Assembly (NCBI GenBank): GCA_963784805.1
Contig: CAWASR010000024.1
Span: 1-64,000 of the forward strand
DNA from: Roseiarcus sp963784805
Lineage (GTDB): Bacteria > Pseudomonadota > Alphaproteobacteria > Rhizobiales > Beijerinckiaceae
Direction: 5' to 3'
DNA length: 64,000 bases
Below are positions 50,305-59,769 of this stretch, piece after piece. The translations under genes and the position numbers were made by a program. The first letter of the stretch is position 1, and each line of letters opens with the position of its first letter. The notes below the pieces were generated by a model, which saw only the letters and a list, made by a program, of their open reading frames with translations, was not told the origin of the DNA and did not search any database.

Positions 50305-50338
50305 GCACGGCTTCGTTGGCTTGCCAACGAAGCCGTGC
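50305..50338. terminator. Perfect 16-bp palindrome after the pirin gene
   Basis: GCACGGCTTCGTTGGC, two bases, GCCAACGAAGCCGTGC. Very stable hairpin, but without a downstream T-run; terminator-like or a repeat unit. It lies in an 840-base gene-free stretch (50240-51081) that also holds repeat copy 2. Confidence 0.55.
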
Positions 50339-50462
50339 TTAGGCGCAGCGCCCTCGATTGAAATAGAGCTGTCTGACGGGCGTCGGCAGAGCGATCCAGG
50401 GGAAATCGCTGATACACGCAATTTTCCAGAGCGCAGCCGTCTTTTGTTTTTTCAAAAATCGC

Positions 50463-50828
50463 TTTGAGAAAATCAGAAGCCGCGTTATGGTCTTCCTTGT
50501 CGCTGGATCGAAGCGCGCCTGGCGCGCCGAGGGCAGCGGCCGCTTTCAAGCCCTCACGCGGGCGATTTGACACGCTCAAAAACGGCGAAGGGCGCGAAGT
50601 CTTAAGCAGTCGGCATGGTTTGGGGCTGGCGCCTCGCCCGATCGGATTCGAAACCGGGATCGGTTCCAAGCGGACGCCCATGCCGGGACGTCTTAAGCAA
50701 AGCCCAGTCCGGCTCACGGTCCCTATCCCCTTCTTTGGGGGATGATCCGGGGGCAATCGCAGCTCACGGGTCTCGCGAGAGCAAGCGGTCCACGAATTGG
50801 CCCTGAATGGCGCCCAAGCGATTGAAAA
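50463..50828. repeat. Dispersed ~366-bp repeat, copy 2
   Basis: Matches 30600-30967 in the same orientation. Shared blocks include CTTTGAGAAAATCAGAAGCC, GTCGCTGGATCGA, AAGCAGTCGGCATGGTTTGG, GACGTCTTAAGCAAAGCCCA, CAGCTCACGGGTCTCGCGA and TTGGCCCTGAATGGCGC. Differences include a block around 50735 (CTTCTTTGGGGGATGA versus GTCCGCGAGGACGA) and loss of the third CTTAAGC box. Flanking sequences of the two copies are unrelated. Confidence 0.8.
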
Positions 50829-51081
50829 CATTGGATCGCTTACAGAAGTGACGCCCCATCGAGCTGCCTCAGAAGCGCTTCGGGCCATTGCGCCTCTACA
50901 TGCGGCCGGAAGCGGTCGCCGGTCCGCGCCATCACGCACGCGAGCCCCGCAAACAGCACCGCCGCCGAGGGCGGAAGTCAGTCGGTCGGCCTGGTTTTTC
51001 TTGGAACATTTTTTGGCGCCGCCCGGATAACGCAACCTGCGGCCGTGCTTAGGTCGCGCGCTCAGCGGCCGCCCGGCCGGA

Positions 51082-52287
51082 TCACCGGCCGAGAGCCTCA
51101 GCGTAGACGCTCAGAGTGTCCCGAGTCATGCTTTCGATCGAATAGTGTTGGGCGACATGCGCGTGCGCGCGGCGCCGGGCCGCTTCGCGCGCCGACGCGC
51201 CCAGTGTGAACGCGGCTTCGATCGCTTCGGCCAGCGCGGTCGCGTCGTTAGGAGGAACCAGCCAACCGGTGCGCGCGGCGGTTGCGGCGTAAGGCGGCGC
51301 GGCGATGATTTCGCGCGCCGGGCCGACGTCGGAAACGATTGTCAGGGCCCCCATCGCGGCGGCTTCGATGATCGTGCGGGTCACGCCTTCGCTTTCGGTC
51401 GCCGGAAAGACGACCACGGTCGCGCCGATGAACGCCGCCTGCAGATCGCTCGGGGCCCCGGTCCGCGCAATCAGCGAAGCGACGCCGCGCTCGGCGGCGA
51501 GCGCATCCAGCTCGCGGGCAAAGGCGGGTTTGGCCCCGTCGCCCGCAATCACGAAACGGACGTCATCGACGCCACGGCCCTTGATCAGCGCGGCCGCCTC
51601 GATCAGCGTTCTCTGACCTCGGCCAGCAGCGAGCCGGGCGGGCGCCAGCACGACCCGCACATGCGCCTCAGCGCCCCAGGCCTCGCGAACCTTGGTCACG
51701 CGTTCGCGGCCGACGCTTTCTCGGCCAAGTCGAGAGAGGTCGATTCCCGGCCGCACCACCCTGAGCCGCGTCCACGCGGCGGGGAAGATCTCGGCCGCGC
51801 GGTCAGCCGCGTATTGCGATGGCGCGATGACGAGATCGCCGTCCGCGACGGCCGATTCGAAACTCGTGCGCCTGGATGAGCCCGCGCCCGCGCCCACGAA
51901 AGAGGTCACTGTCGCGCGCTTCAATTTGCGGCAGGCCCCGAGCGCCGTCCACGCCGCCGCTCGCGAGCGCGCATGCACGAGTTCAACCCGTTCGGATTCC
52001 ATGATTCGCGTCAGACGCCGCACGTTGAGCGACAAGGCGAGTGGATTCTTCGTCGCCGCCGGAAAGGGGACATGGAGGCCCCCGACCGCGTGCAGCTCGC
52101 TCGCCAGTTGGCCAGGATCAGAGGCCACGAGCGCGCGTGCGCCGGCTTCGACCAGGGCCTCGGCGACCGCGAGCGTCGAGCGCTCGTCGCCGCCGGCGGC
52201 AAGGGGGGGTACGATCTGGAGGATCGTGCGGCCCGCGAGCGGGGCGTTCGTCCCGCGTCCAAAGGGGGAAAGCGGATCGACGTTCAC
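51082..52287 (-). CDS. Glycosyltransferase family 4 (GT-B) protein
   Basis: 401 residues. The N-terminal GT4 Rossmann domain has ILQIVPPLAAGGDERSTLAVAEAL and VELVHARSRAAAWTALGACRKL. The nucleotide-sugar domain carries VVRPGIDLSRL, VLAPARLAAGRGQRTLIEAAALIK, and the EX7E-like VVFPATESEGVTRTIIEAAAMGALTIVSDVGPAREII. GT4 enzymes of this layout build LPS or exopolysaccharide; donor and acceptor are unknown. Divergent from the hydrolase gene. Confidence 0.88.
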   Translation of the reverse strand: MNVDPLSPFGRGTNAPLAGRTILQIVPPLAAGGDERSTLAVAEALVEAGARALVASDPGQLASELHAVGGLHVPFPAATKNPLALSLNVRRLTRIMESERVELVHARSRAAAWTALGACRKLKRATVTSFVGAGAGSSRRTSFESAVADGDLVIAPSQYAADRAAEIFPAAWTRLRVVRPGIDLSRLGRESVGRERVTKVREAWGAEAHVRVVLAPARLAAGRGQRTLIEAAALIKGRGVDDVRFVIAGDGAKPAFARELDALAAERGVASLIARTGAPSDLQAAFIGATVVVFPATESEGVTRTIIEAAAMGALTIVSDVGPAREIIAAPPYAATAARTGWLVPPNDATALAEAIEAAFTLGASAREAARRRAHAHVAQHYSIESMTRDTLSVYAEALGR

Positions 52288-52436
52288 GCGCGAATTCGCA
52301 GCGAAGAGAGAGGCGTCGCAACGAAGGCCCGATTGACAGCGGCCGCAAGCCCAGCCAAGCCGTCGACGTCGCTTGCGTCGAAGCTGCCGCTGGTCAGAGC
52401 GCGATCGGTGGGACGCATCATTGGGGCGAACTGATT

Positions 52437-53219
52437 TTGTCGAACGTGCAGCCGCAGAATTTCATCGTGGGGAATCCCCCGAATCAACGGCGTATCGCCT
52501 TTCGCCGCCGCGCGCCAGCGCGAACCGGGGCGCCGGGGCTCATTTGGCTGTGCGGTTTTCGCTCCGACATGAATTCGACCAAGGCGAGCGCGCTCGATGC
52601 TGCGGCCGCGCAGCGGGGCCTCGGACTCCTGCGCTTCGACTATTCAGGCCACGGCGGGTCCGACGGGCGAATCGAAGACGGCACGATTTCGCGCTGGCTC
52701 GAGGAGACGCTTGCGATTGTGCGAGCCGAGAGCGTGGGTCCACAAGTGATTGTCGGCTCGTCGATGGGCGGTTATCTCGCGTTGCTCGCCGCGCGCGCGC
52801 TCAATGGGGCTGGCGAGGCAAATCGGCTCGCTGGGCTCATCCTCATCGCGCCCGCGGTCGACTTCACCGAGGCGCTCATCTGGGAGCGGGCGTCTCCGGA
52901 TGCGCGGCGCGCGATCATGGAAGATGGCGCATGGCGCCGGCCCTCGGCCTATTCCGAGGAGCCGGATTGTTTCACTCGCGCGCTGATAGAGGACGGTCGC
53001 AGCCACCTGCTCCTCGGCGGCATGATCCGCACCCATTGCCCCGTGGTCGTCCTGCAAGGCATGCGCGACGAGGACGTGCCCTACGACCACGCGCTCGCGC
53101 TGATGGAGCGGCTCGGCGGCGATCCCGCGACCCTGACGCTGATCAAGGACGGCGATCACAGACTGTCGCGTCCGCAGGATCTGCAGCTCATGATCGACGC
53201 GCTGGGGCGGTTGGTCTGA
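52437..53219 (+). CDS. Alpha/beta hydrolase
   Basis: About 260 residues using the TTG at 52437; a GTG at 52446 is an alternative, and no ATG occurs before the fold begins. The oxyanion region is PGLIWLCGFRSDMNSTKASAL; LGLLRFDYSGHGGSDG precedes the nucleophile elbow VIVGSSMGGYLALL (Ser in GSSMGG); the acid is in VVVLQGMRDEDVPYDHALAL and the His in LIKDGDHRLSRPQDL. This resembles palmitoyl-protein thioesterase ABHD10-like hydrolases. Substrate unknown. Confidence 0.88.
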   Translation: MSNVQPQNFIVGNPPNQRRIAFRRRAPARTGAPGLIWLCGFRSDMNSTKASALDAAAAQRGLGLLRFDYSGHGGSDGRIEDGTISRWLEETLAIVRAESVGPQVIVGSSMGGYLALLAARALNGAGEANRLAGLILIAPAVDFTEALIWERASPDARRAIMEDGAWRRPSAYSEEPDCFTRALIEDGRSHLLLGGMIRTHCPVVVLQGMRDEDVPYDHALALMERLGGDPATLTLIKDGDHRLSRPQDLQLMIDALGRLV

Positions 53220-53273
53220 GCGCTCTGAAACGCGCCGGGGAGAAACCCATCAATCGCCTGGGCGTGGCGGACT

Positions 53274-54026
53274 TTACTCCGACGCCGCCCCGAAGCGGTG
53301 CAAGTTCGCGCCATGGATCTTGAGCCATGTCTCGGCGCGATCTGTTTCGGGGAACGCCCGGCGCACGAGTTTCCAATAAAGCGGCGAGTGATTCATATGC
53401 TTGATATGCGCGACTTCGTGCGCAGCGAGATAGTCGAGCACGAACGGCGGCGCGAGAATCAGACGCCATGAGAAATTGAGCCCGCCCGTCGACGAGCATG
53501 AGCCCCAGCGGCTGACCGTATCGCGCAGGACGATGCGCTTCGGCGTCACGCCGAGCTGCTTGGCGTGGCGCGCGACCGCGGCCTCGATATCCTTGCGCGC
53601 CTCGCGCTTCAAAAAGTCGGCGACTCGGCGCGGCACATGCGGCCGCTCCCCGGAGACGCAGATCAGCGGCCCGCGCTCGCCCCTTTCCACCCAGACGACT
53701 CCGCGCTGGCCTGGCCGATGAACGATGCGATGATCGACGCCGCGCAGCGGAGCGGTCGCGCGCGGCTCGAAGGCGACTGGAGGAGGAAGCCTCGCGAGCC
53801 TCACGCCAATCCAGGCAGCGTGGCGCTCGGCGAATTCCCGCGCGGCCTTGAGCGAAGAGCGCGCCGGCATGGTCAACAGAACGTCGCGGGTCGCGGCCCG
53901 AACCCGCAAGGTGAAGCGGCGCGATGTGGCGACGCGTCTCAACGCGACGCGATAGATTTCGCCGCCATGGGCAATGTCGAAACGCGCCGAAAGGTCCGGC
54001 GCTTGGCGCTCGAAAAGACGCAGCAT
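53274..54026 (-). CDS. YgjP-like (DUF45/SprT-type) zinc metallopeptidase
   Basis: About 250 residues from the ATG at 54026 (a GTG at 54044 is also in frame). The zinc motif is in LDYLAAHEVAHIKHMNHSPLYWKLVRRAFPE (HExxH with the downstream His/Glu), preceded by RWGSCSSTGGLNFSWRLILAP, which is diagnostic of the YgjP group. The N-terminal half is a basic beta-rich domain. Members are often linked to DNA repair or restriction functions; no such partner is visible here. Confidence 0.9.
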   Translation of the reverse strand: MLRLFERQAPDLSARFDIAHGGEIYRVALRRVATSRRFTLRVRAATRDVLLTMPARSSLKAAREFAERHAAWIGVRLARLPPPVAFEPRATAPLRGVDHRIVHRPGQRGVVWVERGERGPLICVSGERPHVPRRVADFLKREARKDIEAAVARHAKQLGVTPKRIVLRDTVSRWGSCSSTGGLNFSWRLILAPPFVLDYLAAHEVAHIKHMNHSPLYWKLVRRAFPETDRAETWLKIHGANLHRFGAASE

Positions 54027-54153
54027 TCCGCCAAGTCCCGTCACGGAGGGGTTAACTTTGCCTTTGCCATGGAGCCAACGCCCGGCCCAAATAAATCCTA
54101 ATCCAGCACTAGCCTGAGTCGCCAGCCATTTTAGTGGAAAAAGCGAAGCCGTC

Positions 54154-54714
54154 TCATCCCAAAAGTAGCGCCGGTCGCGGTCCCGGCTTCAGCAGGACTG
54201 GAAGCCCGGCCGCGACCCAGACGACCGCGTCGCAGACCCGGGCGACCCCCCGATTGACGTTGCCCTGCCAGTCGCGGAAATCGCGGCCGAGTCTGTGCTC
54301 GGGCACAACGCCCATTCCGACCTCGTTGGATACTAAGACCGCTGGGCCGCTGAGCGAGCCGATCGCCTCGGCCAGGCCGGCGATCTCGGCCTCGGGATCA
54401 CGACCTGCGATCATCAGGTTGCTGAGCCACAGGGTCAGGCAATCGACAAGAATGATGCAACCGGGGCGTGCGCTGAGCGCCAGCGCCTTGGCGAGATCCA
54501 GCGGTTCCTCCAGCGTAGTCCAGCCCGCGCCGCGGCTCGCCTGGTGGCGCGCAATGCGCGCCGCCATTTCGGCGTCCCCCGCCGAGGCGGTCGCCAGATA
54601 AATCCGCTCGGAGGCGGCGGCCTCGGCCATGTCCTGCGCGTAGGCGCTTTTGCCCGAGCGAGCGCCGCCGAGAACCAGTGCGGCGCGAGCCCTGGACTGA
54701 CACCCTTCATCCAT
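54154..54714 (-). CDS. cobU: Adenosylcobinamide kinase / adenosylcobinamide-phosphate guanylyltransferase
   Basis: 186 residues. P-loop LVLGGARSGKSAYAQDMAE, guanylylated-His region ARIARHQASRGAGWTTLEEP, Walker B-like CIILVDCLTLWLSNL and SNEVGMGVVPEHRLGRDFRDWQGNVNR are all family hallmarks. It is called CobP in aerobic-pathway organisms. It phosphorylates adenosylcobinamide and transfers GMP to it in cobalamin assembly or salvage. No other nucleotide-loop gene is adjacent, and no cobalamin riboswitch was recognised upstream. Confidence 0.94.
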   Translation of the reverse strand: MDEGCQSRARAALVLGGARSGKSAYAQDMAEAAASERIYLATASAGDAEMAARIARHQASRGAGWTTLEEPLDLAKALALSARPGCIILVDCLTLWLSNLMIAGRDPEAEIAGLAEAIGSLSGPAVLVSNEVGMGVVPEHRLGRDFRDWQGNVNRGVARVCDAVVWVAAGLPVLLKPGPRPALLLG

Positions 54715-54789
54715 TCCTTGTTCCCCCTTACTTGCCGCCCGCGGCGCTGGCCGAGCCGATGGACCGCGACCCGAAGGAAGCGCGGCGCT

Positions 54790-55887
54790 CTACCCGGTAA
54801 AGTCGACCGGGCTGACTCCCGGCCCGCAGATCAGAAAGCGCTCCGTCGGCATCCACCACACCTCGTTCGGGCGATATTTGTCGATCGCCTTCCAGTCGAA
54901 ACCGCAATGGCGCCGTTCCAGCCATACGACGCGGGCGGCGTGTTGGAGGAGCATTTGATCAAAATAGCCTCCGGTGAACGAATCCCCAATGATCATGATC
55001 GTGGGGCCAGGCCTGTCCGAGGTCTCCACGTAGTCGCCGAAAGGGTCCGAAGTCAGGAGCTCCTTCGTCCCCGAGGGCAGGGTCAGGTTTTCGCTCTGCT
55101 CGGTCACATTGTCTTCGACGCCGAGCAGCCGCGCCAGATCGCCGCCCTTGCGCGTGGTCAACGGCCCGAGCGCGGATTTGGGATCAAGTCTCCAGTCGGG
55201 ATGGGAGTCGGCTTCCACGATGGCGTTGAACCCCGCCAGCGCGCCCCGTGCGGTCCAATGAGAGTCATGCATGAAATACGCGGGGCCTTGCGCTCGCGCC
55301 GCTCGCATCGCCGGTCGCAGGTCGACGGTGGGAACGCCGAGCGCGGCGAGTTGATGGAGGAACAGGTCATATTCGGTCAGCTTTCCGCGATTCTGCGCCC
55401 AGTCAGGGAGATCGGCCTGATAAATCGTCGCCGAATTCGGCGGCACAGCGACGAGAAATCGGGTCCCGCGGCGCGCCAGAGCCGCCTTGATCCGGGCAAG
55501 CAACGCCGTCGTATCTGAAATCGCCTGGTCGCGCAGAACCAGTCCGGCGCTCTGGCGCACCATGTCCTCGCCGAGATAGAACATTCGTCCGTCGCGGCCG
55601 ACGAGGACCGAGTCGTTACCCAGGCCGAGCAAGGGCTTGGTCAGATCCTTGTGCGCGCGGATCATTGCCTGCCGCAGCCCGAAATGATCCTTCAGGAAGT
55701 CGTCGGTGCGCCCCGGCAGCGCAAGCCAGTCCCCGCGCGTGACGGGAATCCGCGGCGCCGGCGCGAGTCTACGTCCTTCCTTCAGGATCGCAGCCGGACC
55801 GTCAGGCCGCACAATTCCGACAGTGAGCGGCGTGGCGAGGAGCAGAAACGCCAGAACGGCGAAAAACCGACGATATCGCAGCAGCAT
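54790..55887 (-). CDS. AlgJ/AlgX-like SGNH polysaccharide O-acetyltransferase, paralogue 1
   Basis: 365 residues. An uncleaved-looking N-terminal helix (RYRRFFAVLAFLLLATPLTVGI) anchors a periplasmic SGNH domain. Catalytic elements: D208 and H210 in FMHDSHWTARG, and Ser303 in IMIIGDSFTGGYF. RDGRMFYLGEDMVRQSAGLVLRD and VAVPPNSATIYQADLPDWAQN are shared with the two upstream paralogues. Proteins like this transfer acetyl groups, delivered across the membrane by an MBOAT, onto a polysaccharide. Last of four same-strand genes. Confidence 0.88.
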   Translation of the reverse strand: MLLRYRRFFAVLAFLLLATPLTVGIVRPDGPAAILKEGRRLAPAPRIPVTRGDWLALPGRTDDFLKDHFGLRQAMIRAHKDLTKPLLGLGNDSVLVGRDGRMFYLGEDMVRQSAGLVLRDQAISDTTALLARIKAALARRGTRFLVAVPPNSATIYQADLPDWAQNRGKLTEYDLFLHQLAALGVPTVDLRPAMRAARAQGPAYFMHDSHWTARGALAGFNAIVEADSHPDWRLDPKSALGPLTTRKGGDLARLLGVEDNVTEQSENLTLPSGTKELLTSDPFGDYVETSDRPGPTIMIIGDSFTGGYFDQMLLQHAARVVWLERRHCGFDWKAIDKYRPNEVWWMPTERFLICGPGVSPVDFTG

Positions 55888-56051
55888 GTCCGATTACGAC
55901 TGGATATGCGCAATCGGACAATCGCGGCCGGCCAAGACAGCGATCGGCGACGGAATCATCATCAATGCCCCGCCTGCGCCGCGGCCGACGCACTCAAAAA
56001 GCGAACGGTAGGTCAGATCAACTAACAGATTCGGACCAGATCTGACTCGCT

Positions 56052-57152
56052 TCATCCTTTGAAACCGATCGGACGAGCGCCCGGGTCGCAAATCAAGAAA
56101 CGCTCCGTCGGCGCCCACCAGACTTCATCCGGATGAAATTTGTCAATCCACTTCCAATCGAACCCGCAACGATGATGATGCAGCCATATGGCGCGCCCGA
56201 CATGCTGGGAGAGCATCAGCGGGAAGTAGCCTGCGGTGAACGAATCGCCGATCACCATGATCGTCGGGCCGGGCTTCCCGGTGGTGACGACATGGTCCGG
56301 CATCACCCCCTTCGACAGGGCCCTGTCGGTTCCGATTTGAGCGATCGTCAACGTTTCCGCTTCCTCGCTGACGTCGTCCTGGACGCCGAGAATGCGCGCC
56401 ACATCGCCGCCCTTGCGCTTCTCGGGCGGCCCGATCGATGTCGCGGGATCGAGGCGCCATTCGGGGTGGCCGTCCGCCTCGACGACGGCATCGAATCCGG
56501 CCAGTGCGCCGCGCGGGGTCCAGTGCGCGTCATACATGAGATAGGCTTCGCCCTCTGATCGCACCGCTTTCATCACCGGTCGCAGGTCGACCGTCTTGAC
56601 ACCGTGCGCGGCCAGATCCTGGAGCAGGAGATCGTACTCCGTCTTTTTTCCATTGTTCTGCGCCCAGACTGGAAGATCGTCCTGGTAGATGGTCGACGAA
56701 TTCGGCGGCACCGTCACCAGAAACCCGATTCCGCGCTTCGCGAGCGCGTCGCGCATCGAGACGAGCATGGCGGCCGTCTCACCCACTCTCTCGTCGCGCA
56801 GAACGAGCCCCGCGCTCTGACGCACCATCTCGTCGCCCAGGTAGAACAAGCGTCCGTCGCGACCGGTCAAGATGTACGGGTTGCCCTTAAAGAACACTGG
56901 ATGGGTCAAATCCCTGTGCAGTTTGATCATCGCATGCCGCAGGCCGAAGCGGTCCTTCAGAAACGCGTCGATCTGCCCGGGCAGCGCGAGCCAATCCGTC
57001 AAGCTCTCGGGTGCGGACGGCGCCGGCGCCAGCCTACGCCCCTCCTTGAAGACCAGTTCCGGGCTGTCTGGCAGGATCATCCCCCAGACCAACGGCGTCG
57101 CGAGCAGGAGAAAGCTCAGCGCGGCGAACCAACGACGATAACGGCGCAGCAT
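56052..57152 (-). CDS. AlgJ/AlgX-like SGNH polysaccharide O-acetyltransferase, paralogue 2
   Basis: 366 residues with the same plan as its neighbours: N-terminal helix (RYRRWFAALSFLLLATPLVWGM), shared RDGRLFYLGDEMVRQSAGLVLRDE and VTVPPNSSTIYQDDLPVWAQN, catalytic Asp/His in YDAHWTPRG and Ser in IMVIGDSFTAGYF, and the same ending (FDWKWIDKFHPDEVWWAPTERFLIC). All residues expected for catalysis are present, so it is not a decaying duplicate. A 165-base gap separates it from paralogue 1. Confidence 0.88.
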   Translation of the reverse strand: MLRRYRRWFAALSFLLLATPLVWGMILPDSPELVFKEGRRLAPAPSAPESLTDWLALPGQIDAFLKDRFGLRHAMIKLHRDLTHPVFFKGNPYILTGRDGRLFYLGDEMVRQSAGLVLRDERVGETAAMLVSMRDALAKRGIGFLVTVPPNSSTIYQDDLPVWAQNNGKKTEYDLLLQDLAAHGVKTVDLRPVMKAVRSEGEAYLMYDAHWTPRGALAGFDAVVEADGHPEWRLDPATSIGPPEKRKGGDVARILGVQDDVSEEAETLTIAQIGTDRALSKGVMPDHVVTTGKPGPTIMVIGDSFTAGYFPLMLSQHVGRAIWLHHHRCGFDWKWIDKFHPDEVWWAPTERFLICDPGARPIGFKG

Positions 57153-57237
57153 GCCGGTTCAGTCCGCGACCGGAAAGAGGCGGTTGTCGCCGCCCGGTCC
57201 AGGCGCCGGCGCCGGAGACCAGAACTGCTGGCGCACG

Positions 57238-58359
57238 TTAGCGCAACCTCGCGCTGCGGTCGACGAAGTTGAGCGGCCTCGCGCCCGGCTCGCAGTAAAG
57301 TCCGCGCTCGGTCGGCATCCACCAGACTTCATCCGGGCGAAGCTTGTCGATCCAATTCCAATCGAACGCGCAATGCCGATAGTGCAGCCAGATGGTCCGT
57401 CCGGCGTTCTGCGACAGCATCGGGGCAAAGTAACTTTCGGTGAAGGAGTCCCCCAACACCAGAACCGTCGGCGCAGGCTTGTCGGAGTCGAGGGCATATT
57501 CGGGTGTCGCTCCCCCCGACAAGACTTCCGCTTTTCCTTTCGACTTCAACCGCAACCCCTGGACGGTCTCTATCGCCCTGTCGTCGACGCCAAGCATGCG
57601 GGCGAGATCGCCGCCCCTGCGAGTGGTCGGCGGCGCCAGCGCGGTCTGCGGGTCGAGCCTCCAGTCCGGGTGGCCGTCGGCCTCGACAATGGCGTTGAAG
57701 GCGGCGAGCGCGCCGCGGTAGGTCCAATGGGTGTCGTGCATTAGGAACACATTCCCCCCGGACCGGGCCGCCATCAGCGCTGGCCTCAAATCGATCGCCT
57801 TGACGCCGCGCTTAGCAAGATCCTCAAGAAGCAGGTCGTACTCGGTGGTCCTGCCGTGTCTCTGCGCCCAGATCGGAAGATCGTCCTGGTAAATGGTGGA
57901 AGAATTCGGCGGCACGGCGACAAGAAATTTGACGCCCCTCCGTTTGAGTTCGGTCGCCATCTGCGCGATCAGATCGGCGACCTCGGTCACCTTTTCGTCG
58001 CGCAGCACGAGCCCGGCGCTTTGACGCAACATCTTGTCGCCCTGATAAAACATGCGTCCGTCGCGGCCAATGAGAACGGCCGTGTTCCCTCTGGCCAGCA
58101 GGGGTTTGGTCAGATCTTTGTGCAGCCGGATCATCTTTCCGCGCAACCCAAAACGATCCGCGAGATAAGCGTCGACCTGGCCGGGAAGCGCCATCAATCC
58201 TTCCAAGCTCTGAGGTCGCGCGGGCGCTGGAGCCGGCCGACGCCCCTCCCGATTGATGATCGAAGCCGGGCCGTCGGGCGCAATAATTCCGGCGAGCAGC
58301 GGCGTCGCCAGCAGCAGGAACCCTAACAGGGCGAAATATCGTCGGTAGCGAAACAGCAT
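57238..58359 (-). CDS. AlgJ/AlgX-like SGNH polysaccharide O-acetyltransferase, paralogue 3
   Basis: 373 residues. N-terminal helix RYRRYFALLGFLLLATPLLAGI; Asp/His in MHDTHWTYRG; Ser in VLVLGDSFTESYF; shared RDGRMFYQGDKMLRQSAGLVLRDE and VAVPPNSSTIYQDDLPIWAQR. It lies six bases downstream of the MBOAT gene and is therefore the most likely direct translational partner. Divergence from paralogues 1 and 2 is similar throughout, which suggests old duplications. Confidence 0.88.
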   Translation of the reverse strand: MLFRYRRYFALLGFLLLATPLLAGIIAPDGPASIINREGRRPAPAPARPQSLEGLMALPGQVDAYLADRFGLRGKMIRLHKDLTKPLLARGNTAVLIGRDGRMFYQGDKMLRQSAGLVLRDEKVTEVADLIAQMATELKRRGVKFLVAVPPNSSTIYQDDLPIWAQRHGRTTEYDLLLEDLAKRGVKAIDLRPALMAARSGGNVFLMHDTHWTYRGALAAFNAIVEADGHPDWRLDPQTALAPPTTRRGGDLARMLGVDDRAIETVQGLRLKSKGKAEVLSGGATPEYALDSDKPAPTVLVLGDSFTESYFAPMLSQNAGRTIWLHYRHCAFDWNWIDKLRPDEVWWMPTERGLYCEPGARPLNFVDRSARLR

Positions 58360-58365
58360 GTCCCG

Positions 58366-59769
58366 TCAGAATTTGAAATAGAGAAACGGGCTATAGGCGC
58401 CGGCCGCGACGGTCACCATCGAAAAGATCAGCAGCGCGAAGGTTACGCCGGTGTCGGCCGCGGCGCGCAGGACGAGCGGTGGCGACCATCGGGGGAGCCA
58501 TCGTGGCAGCACCGCGAGCCCGCAACTGATGACGAGGGTCGCTAGCGCACGTTCGCTCAGCGCGTCGTGCATGTCGAAGCTGATTTCGGTCACGCCGTTT
58601 CGTCCCACCAGACTCGCAAAATAACCGAGCGCGCTGGTGAGGTCAGCGGCGCGAAACAACACCCAACCGCCCATGACGGCGAGGAGCGCGTAAAGCCAAC
58701 GCGCCCAAGCGGGGATCCGGGCGAGAAGTGACCGCAAGCCAAGTCTTTCGACAACGAGAAAAGCGCCGTGCCACACGCCCCATAAGACGAAGGTCCAGTT
58801 CGCGCCGTGCCACAGCCCGCATAACAGGAACACCATGACGAGATTGCGGTAGGTCTGAATATTGCTTCCGCGGTTGCCGCCGAGCGGAATGTAGAGATAG
58901 TCGCGTAGCCAGGACGACAGCGACATGTGCCAACGGCGCCAGAATTCCGTGATCGACAGCGACGTGTACGGCAATCGGAAATTGCGGGGGAACGTAAAGC
59001 CGAGGACGATGCCCATTCCGATCGCCATGTTCGAATAGCCGGCGAAATCGAAATATATCTGGATCGAATAGGCCGCGAGCCCGATCCACGCCTCGATCAT
59101 CGAGCGATGGGGGACATGATCGAACGCGACTTGGGCCAAGGGGGCGACCACGTCGGCGACCAGCACCTTTTGCGCCAGGCCAACGATGAAAATGCGAGCG
59201 CCGACTGAAGCGTGGGATAGCGATAGCCTTCGTGCGTCGAGCTGACGGGCGACCGTCTTGTAGCGAACGATTGGTCCGGCGACGAGTTGGGGAAAAAGCG
59301 AAATATACAGGGCGACATCGATCGGATTGCGATTGGCCTTGAATCGCCTTCTATACACGTCTATGATGTAAGATAGGCAGTGGAAGGTGAAAAACGAGAT
59401 CCCAAGCGGAAGTTCGATCTTGGTTTCCCAGACGCTGTGCCCGAACGGGGCAAGCAGCGAGTTGAAATTGGCGGTGACGAAATTGGCGTATTTGAACACT
59501 CCGAGAACCAACAGATTCCCCGTCACCGCGACGGCGAGCGCAAGTTTGCGCGTCTTTCCGGTGTTGCCATCGATCAGGATGGCGGAAACGTAATTAAATA
59601 AGATGGAGAAGAGAAGGATCGGCAGATGTCTCGGTTCACCCCACGCATAGAAGACGAGAGAGAACGCCAGCGTAACAATATTCTTGCCGAGAATTGTCGG
59701 AGTTAGAAAGTAACTCGCGATGAATATGGGCAGGAAATAAAACAGGAACGTGATCGAGGAAAACACCAT
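58366..59769 (-). CDS. MBOAT family O-acyltransferase (AlgI-like)
   Basis: 467 residues with about ten or more hydrophobic helices. MBOAT hallmarks: YFLPIFIASYF at the start, LPLGISFFTFHCLSYIIDVYRRR, QLVAGPIVRYK, FDFAGYSNMAIGMGIVLGFTFPRNFRLPYTSLSITEFWRRWHMSLSSWLRDYLYIPLGGNR, and the catalytic His in FLLCGLWHGANWTFVLWGVWHG. It passes acetyl groups from cytoplasmic acetyl-CoA across the membrane to the periplasmic SGNH proteins. First gene of the four-gene run; no polymer synthase is adjacent, so the polysaccharide is unknown. Confidence 0.93.
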   Translation of the reverse strand: MVFSSITFLFYFLPIFIASYFLTPTILGKNIVTLAFSLVFYAWGEPRHLPILLFSILFNYVSAILIDGNTGKTRKLALAVAVTGNLLVLGVFKYANFVTANFNSLLAPFGHSVWETKIELPLGISFFTFHCLSYIIDVYRRRFKANRNPIDVALYISLFPQLVAGPIVRYKTVARQLDARRLSLSHASVGARIFIVGLAQKVLVADVVAPLAQVAFDHVPHRSMIEAWIGLAAYSIQIYFDFAGYSNMAIGMGIVLGFTFPRNFRLPYTSLSITEFWRRWHMSLSSWLRDYLYIPLGGNRGSNIQTYRNLVMVFLLCGLWHGANWTFVLWGVWHGAFLVVERLGLRSLLARIPAWARWLYALLAVMGGWVLFRAADLTSALGYFASLVGRNGVTEISFDMHDALSERALATLVISCGLAVLPRWLPRWSPPLVLRAAADTGVTFALLIFSMVTVAAGAYSPFLYFKF

